A stretch of 10,532 bases of DNA from Acidobacteriaceae bacterium (GTDB taxonomy: Bacteria > Acidobacteriota > Terriglobia > Terriglobales > Acidobacteriaceae). Below, in pieces: positions 1-6,468 of this stretch (the stretch's first letter is position 1; each line of letters begins with the position of its first letter). The stretch is taken from positions 1,037 to 11,568 of the forward strand of contig PKXI01000379.1 of the NCBI GenBank assembly GCA_003133425.1, read 5' to 3'. The notes under the pieces were generated by a model. That model made no database searches. It saw only the letters and a program-made list of their open reading frames with translations, and was not told the DNA's origin. Position numbers and translations under genes: made by a program.

Positions 1-324
1 GCCACGGAGCGCTTCACCATGGGCGTTGTGCTGCTGCAACCTGGGAAAGGCCACGCGCGACACAATCATCCGGGAACCGAGGAGATTCTGTACGTAGTCT
101 CCGGGCAAGGCAAGCAGATGATCGATGTCGACGGCGAAGAGTGGGAACCCATCGGTGCGGGAGATATGATTCACATTCCCGCCGACATCTACCACTCCAC
201 CGTGAACACTGGTTGGGAGCCGTTGAAATTGATTGCCGTCTATTCGCCGCCGGGCCCTGAGGCGCTTCTCCGCGCAATGCCGGAGTGCCGGGTGCTTGCA
301 GCCGGCGAGCTGCCGGAAAGTTGA
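1..324 (+). CDS. Cupin-domain protein, 5' end cut off by the window
   Basis: Small single-domain cupin beta-barrel. The reading frame is open back to base 1 (residues ATERFT precede the first Met at 19), so the true start probably lies outside the window. Cupin motif 1 is visible: HNH at 61-69 and the Glu pair at 79-84. Motif 2 follows, with the sequence GDMIHIP and a His at 193-195. The two His of motif 1, the Glu and the later His would be the metal ligands and all are present. The usual PxG of motif 2 reads PAD. The C-terminus is a short tail after the barrel. The stop at 322-324 is 4 bases before the next gene, so the two are probably co-transcribed. Single cupins of this size range from sugar or organic-acid binding to isomerase or dioxygenase roles; the substrate cannot be told from sequence. 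Family assignment is firm, function is not. Confidence 0.88.
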   Translation, partial: ATERFTMGVVLLQPGKGHARHNHPGTEEILYVVSGQGKQMIDVDGEEWEPIGAGDMIHIPADIYHSTVNTGWEPLKLIAVYSPPGPEALLRAMPECRVLAAGELPES

Positions 325-328
325 TGCG

Positions 329-1576
329 ATGATTACCAAAACCGTCGCGCTCATCGGGACGTTCGATACCAAGGGAGAAGAGTTCTGCTTCCTGCGCGAG
401 CGGATTGAGAGCGCGGGCCTGCGAACCTTGATGATCGATGTCGGCGTGCTTGGCACCGCTCCCTTTGAACCCGACATCTCGCAAACAGAGGTGGCCGCGG
501 CGGCAAATGAAAATCTCGCTGCACTCAAAACGGAGAGAGACCGAGGTCGAAGCGTCACCGCCATGGCGGCCGGGGCAAAGGCGATTCTAGCGCGGCTCTT
601 TGAACAAGGGGCGATTCATGGAGCGGCCTCCCTGGGCGGTTCTGCGGGTACCACCATTGCGACCGCGGCCATGCGTGCGCTTCCCTGTGGCTTCCCAAAA
701 CTGATGGTTTCCACACTGGCCTCAGGCGATATCAAGCCCTACGTGGGAACCACAGACATTTGCATGATGCCTTCGGTGCTCGACATCGCCGGTCTGAATC
801 ACGTCTCCCGCCGAATCATCGGCAATGCTGCTGCTGCGATTTGCGGCATGGTTCAATCGGAGCCAGCCAGCGCCCTTGACCAGAAGCCTGCGATTGCGGC
901 CACCATGTTTGGCGTCACCACACCTTGCGTCACCGCCGCACGGCACACCCTCGAGGAGAGAGGCTACGAAGTACTGGTCTTTCACGCGACAGGAGCCGGC
1001 GGACAGGCGATGGAACAGTTGATCGAAGACGGCGCTTTTCGAGCCGTCCTCGACATGACAACCACGGAACTCGCGGATGAATTGGTGGGCGGTGTCATGA
1101 GCGCTGGACCGCACCGGCTCGAAGCGGCGGGCCGCAAGGGCATTCCCCAGCTAGTCTGCCCGGGTGCAATCGACATGGTGAATTTCGGGCCAGTTGAAAC
1201 GGTGCCGCGCCAGTTTCGGGGCCGCAATCTGTACATCCACAACCCCAGTGTAACTCTCATGCGGACGACCCCGGACGAGTGTGCGGAGATCGGACGGATC
1301 ACAGCCACGAGGCTCAACCGTGCAAGCGGGCCAGTGACCGTGCTGATTCCTCTGCGAGGCGTTTCCGCCATCGACAAGATAGGAGCGCCGTTCTATTCGC
1401 AAGAGGCGCTCGACGCCTATCGCCATGCATTGAAAACCTCGCTCAGCCGAACCATCCAGCTGGTTGAGCTCGACGCGCACATCAACGACGAAGCATTTGC
1501 ACTTGCCGCCGCGGATCTGCTGATGGAGTCGCTCGGCGCTTCAATGGAAACGAGGGCAGCGCGTACGCCAAAGTGA
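329..1576 (+). CDS. Tm-1-like ATP-binding / UPF0261 family protein
   Basis: A 415-residue protein of the UPF0261 family, close to the usual length of about 400. The family is named after the N-terminal part of the tomato Tm-1 resistance protein; bacterial members have no settled biochemical role. The N-terminal Rossmann-like domain opens with VALIGTFDTKGEE (residues 6-18), a family signature. A glycine-rich LGGSAGT lies at 102-108, followed by VSTLASGD (127-134) and the conserved stretch around YVGTTD and DIAGLN (138-157). A second alpha/beta domain starts near residue 183 and contains FHATGAGGQAME. The frame is open further upstream to 233, but those residues overlap the cupin in another frame and look non-coding. 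The ATG at 329 directly precedes the signature and has GGAAAG at 315-320 as a plausible ribosome site. It follows the cupin by 4 bases, so a shared small-molecule pathway is a fair inference. Confidence 0.93.
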   Translation: MITKTVALIGTFDTKGEEFCFLRERIESAGLRTLMIDVGVLGTAPFEPDISQTEVAAAANENLAALKTERDRGRSVTAMAAGAKAILARLFEQGAIHGAASLGGSAGTTIATAAMRALPCGFPKLMVSTLASGDIKPYVGTTDICMMPSVLDIAGLNHVSRRIIGNAAAAICGMVQSEPASALDQKPAIAATMFGVTTPCVTAARHTLEERGYEVLVFHATGAGGQAMEQLIEDGAFRAVLDMTTTELADELVGGVMSAGPHRLEAAGRKGIPQLVCPGAIDMVNFGPVETVPRQFRGRNLYIHNPSVTLMRTTPDECAEIGRITATRLNRASGPVTVLIPLRGVSAIDKIGAPFYSQEALDAYRHALKTSLSRTIQLVELDAHINDEAFALAAADLLMESLGASMETRAARTPK

Positions 1577-1844
1577 CGCGCCGTACTGATCGGTCCCGGA
1601 AAACGCCGATGTCGCCGGGAGGGACTGTGGATTTACACAAGATACCCAAGCTGTGCTGCTAGGGCGAGCGGTCGTGGAAACGCGGTTTGGGTTGTTGGCA
1701 TCAACCGAGATCATCCGCAGACGGATCAGCGGACGCTGGCCGACTTGCGGGGACCAATCTCGTCTCAACGGGTGACTCGGCGCCCGAGCGCGGGAAATCG
1801 GTAAAATTTAGTATGAAGGCGAAGAGAGTCTCGTGAGGAAAGTG
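1577..1844. other. Intergenic region with repeat copy A
   Basis: No gene is supported here. Most of the gap is taken up by the dispersed repeat described at 1588-1690. Further along, CTCGG-CGC-CCGAG (1776-1788) could form a 5-bp hairpin with a 3-base loop. TAAAAT at 1802-1807 resembles a -10 box for the TIR-like gene, but there is no recognisable -35 box 17 bases upstream of it, so no promoter is claimed. Confidence 0.5.
1588..1690 (+). repeat. Dispersed intergenic repeat, copy A
   Basis: This segment aligns without gaps to 6553-6655. The first block, 1588-1630, matches 36 of 43 bases by hand count. A variable 30-base middle (1631-1660) matches about 15 of 30. The last block, 1661-1690, matches 28 of 30, including GAGCGGTCG and GGAAACGCGGTTTGG. 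Weak similarity continues to about 1708. Within the first block TCCCGG (1594-1599) and CCGGGA (1615-1620) form an inverted repeat. In the last block AAAC-GCG-GTTT is a short palindrome. The copy begins 11 bases after the stop codon of the UPF0261 gene. Neither strand carries a conserved protein reading frame across both copies, so a non-coding repeat or RNA-type element is more likely than a gene fragment. Its nature is unknown. Confidence 0.8.
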
Positions 1845-2801
1845 ATGGGATACAAGGTCTTTTTCTCCTGGCAAAGTGACAGGCCGTCCAGAGAGGGAAG
1901 GAACCTCGCAGAGAGAGCGCTGGAAGAAGCGGCGAAACGAATTGCGGCCGATTCAAACATCGACGAGCCTTTTCGGGAGCTCTCCGTAGACAAAGACACC
2001 AAAAACGTCCCCGGCTCTCCGCGGATCTTCGAAACGATCTTGTCGAAAATTGAGGGAGCATCGGCGTTTGTGGCAGACCTGACATTTTGTGGAAGTCGTG
2101 AGGGAGGGGATCCGACTCCGAACCCAAACGTGCTTGTGGAATATGGCTACGCGCTAAAGGTGTTGGGTGAAAACTGCGTCCTCTCAGTGATGAATTCCGC
2201 ATATGGGGAGCCAAGCCGCGAAAACATGCCTTTTGACCTCCTGAACCGTCGATTTCCCATCAGCTACCACCTATGCAATGGAGCTAGCGAAGATGAAGTA
2301 CGCGGCGCGCGCAAGCAATTGTGCAAAGATATTGAAAGCGCGTTGAGAACGGTCTTTGAAAGTGACGAATTCAAGAAAACGAGCGAACACGCCGTACCAC
2401 CGCCGGAGCTGTCCTTGGCCGACATCATTTCGGAGCTAGAGGATAATCTCGACTGTTCCCAACGGCCGACAATGGGAGATGTTTATCGCCGACCATCGAT
2501 CAAAGCCTGGGTGGAGAATCGCAATAGAGTGATGCTACCTTCGGATGTTCGGATGCAACTTAAGAGCATCTATCATGAAGTCAATTCTTGGCTGGACATC
2601 GTTAATTCAGGACTGAACCCAAACCTGGGGAGCATGCAGCTTAACCTGATCGTTTCGGGTCTCGCGCAGGCCCTGCCACCTGTTATTTCGCAGCTGCGAG
2701 CCCTACAACCAGTCGGCCCGGAGGCTTCAAGAGGCAAGTCGGATGATGGTAGCATCAAGAGCTCGGACTGGGAACGAATGGCCGAAAGGCTACGCAGATA
2801 A
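1845..2801 (+). CDS. TIR/NDT-like domain protein, possible NAD- or nucleotide-cleaving effector
   Basis: A 318-residue protein whose first ~145 residues resemble a bacterial family of TIR-like proteins that open with an F[FY]SWQSD motif. Visible here are KVFFSWQSD (4-12), D-KDT--VPGSP (49-59), a hydrophobic AFVADLTF strand (74-81) and PNPNVLVEYGYALK (92-105). In TIR domains and nucleoside deoxyribosyltransferases a Glu in this last position is the catalytic residue, so E99 is the likely active site. That would make it an N-glycosidase acting on NAD or a nucleotide (inference). The C-terminal ~120 residues are helical and unrecognised; they may sense a trigger or mediate oligomerisation. ATG 1845 is preferred because AGGA at 1836-1839 is well spaced and relatives start close to the SWQSD motif; GTG 1833 is an alternative that adds four residues. 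There is no signal peptide or membrane segment. It stands alone, with no recognisable defence partner. Confidence 0.8.
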   Translation: MGYKVFFSWQSDRPSREGRNLAERALEEAAKRIAADSNIDEPFRELSVDKDTKNVPGSPRIFETILSKIEGASAFVADLTFCGSREGGDPTPNPNVLVEYGYALKVLGENCVLSVMNSAYGEPSRENMPFDLLNRRFPISYHLCNGASEDEVRGARKQLCKDIESALRTVFESDEFKKTSEHAVPPPELSLADIISELEDNLDCSQRPTMGDVYRRPSIKAWVENRNRVMLPSDVRMQLKSIYHEVNSWLDIVNSGLNPNLGSMQLNLIVSGLAQALPPVISQLRALQPVGPEASRGKSDDGSIKSSDWERMAERLRR

Positions 2802-2829
2802 GGATATGTCCGCCGTCATCGAGCCACTG

Positions 2830-2853
2830 CGGAGGCAAAGTCCCAGGCCTCCG
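2830..2853. terminator. GC-rich hairpin between convergent genes, candidate terminator
   Basis: CGGAGGC (2830-2836) and GCCTCCG (2847-2853) are perfect inverted repeats, giving a 7-bp stem with a 10-base loop. It starts 28 bases after the stop of the TIR-like gene and lies between that gene and the convergent glycosidase, where a bidirectional terminator would be expected. No T-run follows on either strand, so classical intrinsic termination is not shown. The rest of 2802-2999 holds nothing I can identify. Confidence 0.4.
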
Positions 2854-2999
2854 AACACGTAGTTTCGCGAATGAATGTGCGTTTAATATCGAGACTCAGC
2901 GCGTCCCGCTTCGTTCAAGATCAAGCACTCAGAGGCGTGGCCCCGCAATCAACCGGTTCCAGCGCAGTTTGTCTCATCGACAGCTGAATGGAAAGGCGA

Positions 3000-5141
3000 T
3001 CAGAGAGTCACCGATGCGGGCTTTCCATCAAACGAAATCTTCTTGGTTTGAGCCGCTCCCGCGACACGAATCTCAAGAGGGATTGTTCCTGGAGACAGCA
3101 TCCTGCTTCTGTCGGCTAGTTTGAGTGTGAGACGTCGCGAACGATCGTTCCATTGCAGTTCCACCCTCATGAATGCGCCGCTGCGAAAGTCAAAGCTTTC
3201 CCCGTCATCGTCATAAAGAGAAAATCTTCCATCGGCGCCCGGATAGACGGTGAATGTCAGCGGCCCATCGACCTGCTCGCCGGTGAATTGCTTGAGCGGA
3301 CCCATTGGAACGATGGCTCCGGCGCGGACATAGAGGGGAAGTGTGTCAAGGTCCACGTCGCGGGAAATTTCCCGGCCGCCATCGCGCTTTGTGTTGGTCC
3401 AAAAGTCAAACCATGCACCATGTGGCAAATAGAGCGTGCGGCTTGTGGCTCCCTTTGCGACGACCGGAGCGACAAGGATATCTCTTCCATACAAGTATTC
3501 ATCTCCGCGGGCGACGGCCGCTGGATCATCCGGATAATGCAACCACAGCGCGCGTATGACCGGAAGGCCTGTCTCGCATGTTTCCTTCACAGCCGAGTAG
3601 AGATACGGCATCAAACGGTAGCGCAGTTCGAGGTATTTTCTGCAGACAGGTTCAATTTCAGGATTGTGCAGTTCCGCCTCCGAGGGATGATAACCGGGCG
3701 TCTCTGGATAGCCCAGTTCGCCCGTGTTCCATCCCCACGGCCGATGTAACTTCCAGTCGCGGCCATGGGACCGAAAGAGCGGGCAGAAGGCGGCGAATTG
3801 AAACCAACGTGCATAGAGTTCGCCGGTATACTCCTGCGTGGGAATGAAGCCGCCAATATCGGTTCCCCAATACGGGATGCCGCTAAGGCAGGTATTGATG
3901 GCATTAGGAACATGGAGCTCAAGCGTCTCCCATCGGGATTGAACGTCGCCGGACCAGAGAAACGCAGCATAGCGCTGCATGCCGGCGTACGCATTTCTGT
4001 GCAGTGCATAGACTCGCTTGTTTGGCTCGTACATTTGCTGCCCTTCGAAGTACATTCGATTGCGCGCGAGCCTCGACGGCGCATCCAATCCATCCCCTTG
4101 GTCAGGCCACCACCCATCTACGCCGAGATCCATAAGCGGCTTGTGCGCAGGCCAGTAACAACTGACTTGCCGGTCAGGCGGCCAATGATGGTCGGGAGTT
4201 CGTCCAGTGGGCAGAGGCGGAGCAGTACATGGATCGTTCACTCTCCCGGTAAGATGCTCGCCTTCAATCACCACGTGCAATGCTACCTTGAAATGCTCGC
4301 TGTGCAACTCCTTTATGGCCGCCGCCGGATCTGGAAAGGCCCGTAGATTCCAGCCAAATTCACCGTTGTCCGTGTTCCAGCCGTTGGGACAAAAGCCGGT
4401 TCCGAGATAAATCATCGTGTCGCAGGGCAGCTTTTTCTCCCGAAAAGTCTTCGCCTCCTCCATGATCTCTTCCGGAGTGCCGAGGGTCCGATACGACTGC
4501 TGATATCCGAGCGACCAAAGTGGAGGCATCTCCGCAAATCCGGTAATCGTCGCATATTCACGCAGTATCTCCGCCGGCTCTCTTGTCCCGATAAGAAAGA
4601 CATCCAACGGAAGCGCCGCATTGCCTTTATCCGGGATCAGACGGCCATCCTTCCCGGACAAATCGAACCCGCCCAGGGGCAGGTGAACATACATTCCCCA
4701 ACCGGAGGTTGAGAGCAGCAACTGTATGGGCACCCTGGCGCCGTGGGTTGCAAGATGATAGCCTGCTTGCCCGTTGACCATCTGGTAGTTGTTGCCGCGA
4801 CGATCGAACTGAGGTCCGCCCTGCCCCATACCAAACAGCGGCCCATCACCCGTCTTGAAACTCAGCTGCGAGGAAACCGGGTCCAACGTCAGCTCTTGTA
4901 TTAATTCGTGCTTCAATCCCCCCGAGACTCTTTCCACCCGAATCGTCAACGGCTTATCCGATATGGTGACCCGCAGCTCACCGCATAGGATTGTTCTGGA
5001 GCCGCGGAACTCGCGCAGACGCGCGATTGGGGTACCCCATTGTTCTTTGACGAGAGCGCCATCGACAGGGAGCGGTTGAATGCCCCCTGCTTCGATTGGC
5101 TGTACGGTGATTCGAACGGTCCGCGGGCTGATGGTAGTCAC
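3000..5141 (-). CDS. Glycoside hydrolase family 31 (alpha-glucosidase/alpha-xylosidase type), leader out of frame
   Basis: The 713-residue open frame carries an essentially complete GH31 enzyme, a retaining hydrolase of alpha-glycosidic bonds. An N-terminal beta-sandwich (about 1-190) is followed by the (beta/alpha)8 barrel (about 205-535) and C-terminal beta domains. In the barrel, DGWWPDQGD (342-350) contains the expected nucleophile D347, and FLWSGDVQSRW (394-404) contains the expected acid/base D399. GIPYWGTDIGGF (421-432) and PLFRSHGRD (454-462) are further GH31 signatures. The frame opens at GTG 5141, only 9 bases after an in-frame stop (5148-5150) and without a good ribosome site. Immediately upstream, in another frame, is a Tat-type leader with a strong ribosome site (5138-5275), so the natural protein was probably exported and about 758 residues long. 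As sequenced, either the gene is broken or a leaderless cytoplasmic form is made from the GTG. Specificity (glucoside or xyloside) cannot be decided. Confidence 0.93.
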   Translation of the reverse strand: MTTISPRTVRITVQPIEAGGIQPLPVDGALVKEQWGTPIARLREFRGSRTILCGELRVTISDKPLTIRVERVSGGLKHELIQELTLDPVSSQLSFKTGDGPLFGMGQGGPQFDRRGNNYQMVNGQAGYHLATHGARVPIQLLLSTSGWGMYVHLPLGGFDLSGKDGRLIPDKGNAALPLDVFLIGTREPAEILREYATITGFAEMPPLWSLGYQQSYRTLGTPEEIMEEAKTFREKKLPCDTMIYLGTGFCPNGWNTDNGEFGWNLRAFPDPAAAIKELHSEHFKVALHVVIEGEHLTGRVNDPCTAPPLPTGRTPDHHWPPDRQVSCYWPAHKPLMDLGVDGWWPDQGDGLDAPSRLARNRMYFEGQQMYEPNKRVYALHRNAYAGMQRYAAFLWSGDVQSRWETLELHVPNAINTCLSGIPYWGTDIGGFIPTQEYTGELYARWFQFAAFCPLFRSHGRDWKLHRPWGWNTGELGYPETPGYHPSEAELHNPEIEPVCRKYLELRYRLMPYLYSAVKETCETGLPVIRALWLHYPDDPAAVARGDEYLYGRDILVAPVVAKGATSRTLYLPHGAWFDFWTNTKRDGGREISRDVDLDTLPLYVRAGAIVPMGPLKQFTGEQVDGPLTFTVYPGADGRFSLYDDDGESFDFRSGAFMRVELQWNDRSRRLTLKLADRSRMLSPGTIPLEIRVAGAAQTKKISFDGKPASVTL

Positions 5142-5275
5142 GCGATCTCAATCGGACCGGAAGAAAGGGAAATGGGTGGTTCTTGCGCAAGGGATGACGT
5201 TGGCTGTATCAATGCCAGCGTTCCCGCGGAAATCATGCCTTTCAACGCATTTCTGCGCGTCAATGGGCTATCCAT
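5138..5275 (-). pseudogene. Frameshifted Tat signal-peptide segment of the GH31 gene
   Basis: ATG 5275 opens a 45-codon frame ending in TGA at 5138-5140. The product has a twin-arginine leader: TRRNALKGM at 6-14, a hydrophobic stretch ISAGTLALI (15-23) and a plausible signal peptidase site after SSLA (A30), followed by QEPP. Its last residues, GPIEIA, run straight into the VTTISPRTVRITV that opens the glycosidase frame. Joined, they read as one continuous first beta-strand of a GH31 N-terminal domain. At the junction the minus strand reads GAG ATC GCG TGA; one extra base (for example GCG GTG) would restore a single 758-residue protein. The 4-base GTGA overlap could in principle allow translational coupling, but a lost base, in the genome or by sequencing/assembly error, is simpler. 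Confidence 0.82.
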
Positions 5276-5656
5276 CGGTAGGATCCTCTTCGATACCTTG
5301 TTGTTTGTTCGCTATCGAGTTTGAGAATTTACGGGGCGAAACGGCGTGATGGAGCGCCTTGCAACCTACGCGTCTCTTCACTTCTGTTTCCCGACCGAGT
5401 TTCCGCTACGCTATTGCGTCAAGTATACAAAATGGCATGCAATCGGAATAAAACATGAGGCTCAGCCGAATTACATTTGCGCACGACGATCCTTCCATGT
5501 CAAACAAGTGGGAGGCGAACAGGAAGGATCCTTGGAATTGCGATTGAATATTATTTTCCCTCGCCTTCTTCGAATCTTTCATGCCTTAAGAGATGTTGAA
5601 TGCCTCATACGGGCTCGATTCTTTTTCGCTTTTACGCTGATAGCCGAGTGTTTTCT
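5276..5656. other. Gene-free stretch upstream of the GH31 gene
   Basis: Between the glycosidase start and the tautomerase stop, both on the minus strand, no gene is supported. The stretch 5400-5656 is visibly richer in A and T than its surroundings. It presumably contains the glycosidase promoter: TATACT on the minus strand (5422-5427) resembles a -10 box, but no matching -35 box was found. ATTGC (5413-5417) and GCAAT (5439-5443) flank it as a 5-base inverted repeat, a weak operator candidate. The bases just downstream of the tautomerase stop may be the decayed end of that gene. Confidence 0.4.
5284..5288 (-). promoter_or_regulatory. Ribosome binding site of the GH31 leader
   Basis: On the minus strand GAGGA sits 8 bases before ATG 5275, close to ideal spacing. 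GTG 5141 has no comparable site. This decides the start in favour of 5275 and supports the view that leader and enzyme belong to one gene. Confidence 0.7.
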
Positions 5657-5947
5657 TTAGCCGATGGCGCAGATCAGATTTTGCAACATCGACCAGAGTT
5701 GTTCGAGCATTTCAGCTTTCTCTTCGGCCGTGTGGCCGGACCGTAAGATACAATCGAGGCAAGCAATCGGAGCCTCTTCCCCGGCGGTAAATCCGGAGCC
5801 TTGCGGATACGAAAGGAAGACAACTCGGACGAATTGTCTGAGGACCTTCATGATAGTGCAATGAATCCGCGTGATCTCTTGTGCGATTTTCGTTTTGGTC
5901 TTATCCGACAGGAAGCCTTCCTGGCTAATTGCAGTGTACAAGGGCAT
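5657..5947 (-). CDS. Tautomerase-superfamily protein, cis-CaaD/Tautomerase_3-like, C-terminally short
   Basis: A 96-residue protein beginning MPLY, with the N-terminal proline that acts as the catalytic base after Met removal. Numbering from that Pro1, His28 lies at the position of the catalytic His28 of cis-3-chloroacrylate dehalogenase (cis-CaaD). ILRSGH gives R68 near the position of its substrate-binding Arg70, while the second arginine position reads His. YPQGSGFTAGEEAP and the AEEKAEMLEQLW helix fit the larger, about 120-140-residue tautomerase subgroup. ATG 5947 is certain: GGAGG (5954-5958) lies 6 bases upstream. The frame could run to 6076 but those residues precede the Pro1 start. 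The protein ends at TAA 5657-5659, about 25-40 residues sooner than expected, so the segment that carries the Tyr and Glu of the cis-CaaD active site would be missing. The natural substrate is unknown. Confidence 0.85.
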   Translation of the reverse strand: MPLYTAISQEGFLSDKTKTKIAQEITRIHCTIMKVLRQFVRVVFLSYPQGSGFTAGEEAPIACLDCILRSGHTAEEKAEMLEQLWSMLQNLICAIG

Positions 5948-5953
5948 TCTTTT

Positions 5954-5958
5954 CCTCC
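5954..5958 (-). promoter_or_regulatory. Ribosome binding site of the tautomerase
   Basis: GGAGG on the minus strand, 6 bases before ATG 5947. It selects this start over upstream codons in the same frame, and it places the essential proline directly after the initiator Met. Confidence 0.75.
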
Positions 5959-6108
5959 GATCTGTAGAGAAATGGGATCTCAACCCTAATCTGCAATGCA
6001 TTGTCGCAACGGATTGAGTGGCATTCGAGTCGAGCCGAGCCTGCTTCCGTATCGACAGATGGGCGGCTCCAAGCAACTCATTTGCAATTCGTAATTTCTA
6101 TCCTGCCC

Positions 6109-6468
6109 ATGGCGCCGAAAGGGAGAGGCAGCGTGACGGGTATCTTATATCGCGATGACGTTCCATACTACATCGGCAAAGCCGGCGGCTGGCTCTGGCA
6201 ACGGTTGTTTGTTCACGCGAGAAGGCCGGGCGGCCGCTACAACAACTTCTGGAATTACTTCTCTGTATTCGTCATTCACGATCCAGCGCAGAGGGACGCT
6301 GTCGAGAGCATCTTGATCGCAGCGTTCCCGACGGCAAACAGTGCAAAGCCTTGTATTAAGCGAGAGCCGCTTACAGGTGAGGCGCTGGAGATGTGGCGTC
6401 AAAAGCGAGACTTCGAGAGAAAGCCGTACATGACGGAGAGGGAGAGACCCTTGCCCGAGGATGAATAA
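6109..6468 (+). CDS. GIY-YIG-like nuclease-domain protein with an altered first motif
   Basis: A 119-residue protein with much of a GIY-YIG endonuclease fold: PYYIGKA (19-25) is the YIG motif, LWQRL (29-33) supplies the conserved Arg at 32, VESILI (65-70) the metal-binding Glu66, and PTANSAKP (74-81) the Asn77. Spacing places GSV (7-9) where GIY normally stands, so the first catalytic Tyr appears to be Val9; the GILY four residues on is too close to YIG. Activity may be reduced or the protein may only bind nucleic acid. The C-terminal 35 residues are charged. The start is uncertain. ATG 6109 lacks a clear ribosome site, and the frame is open to TTG 6001, but the added residues look non-coding. 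It diverges from the tautomerase across 161 bases. A role in repair, a selfish element or defence cannot be told apart. Confidence 0.75.
   Translation: MAPKGRGSVTGILYRDDVPYYIGKAGGWLWQRLFVHARRPGGRYNNFWNYFSVFVIHDPAQRDAVESILIAAFPTANSAKPCIKREPLTGEALEMWRQKRDFERKPYMTERERPLPEDE

Noticed and set aside
233..328. Extended N-terminus of the UPF0261 protein
   Set aside because: The 32 extra residues are Arg- and Cys-rich, overlap the cupin in another frame, and precede the normal family start at VALIGTFDTKG.
1541..1768. Possible minus-strand protein encoded by repeat copy A, with a counterpart in copy B
   Set aside because: The two copies align as DNA without gaps, but their translations diverge and none of the minus-strand frames keeps a shared protein pattern.
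3153..4346. Long plus-strand open frames inside the glycosidase
   Set aside because: They are antisense to well-conserved GH31 catalytic motifs and arise from the codon bias of a GC-rich gene.
5422..5427. TATACT as a firm minus-strand promoter for the glycosidase
   Set aside because: No -35 box is found at 16-18 bases and the leader would be about 140 bases; it is reported only as a weak hint.
5346..5660. 104-codon plus-strand open frame between the glycosidase and the tautomerase
   Set aside because: It has no recognisable domain, an odd residue composition with many Phe, Cys and Arg, and no ribosome site. It runs through the expected promoter region of the minus-strand gene and into the tautomerase stop.
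6001..6108. TTG-started N-terminal extension of the GIY-YIG-like protein
   Set aside because: It has no ribosome site and the added residues show no motif. It is kept only as an alternative because ATG 6109 also lacks a strong site.
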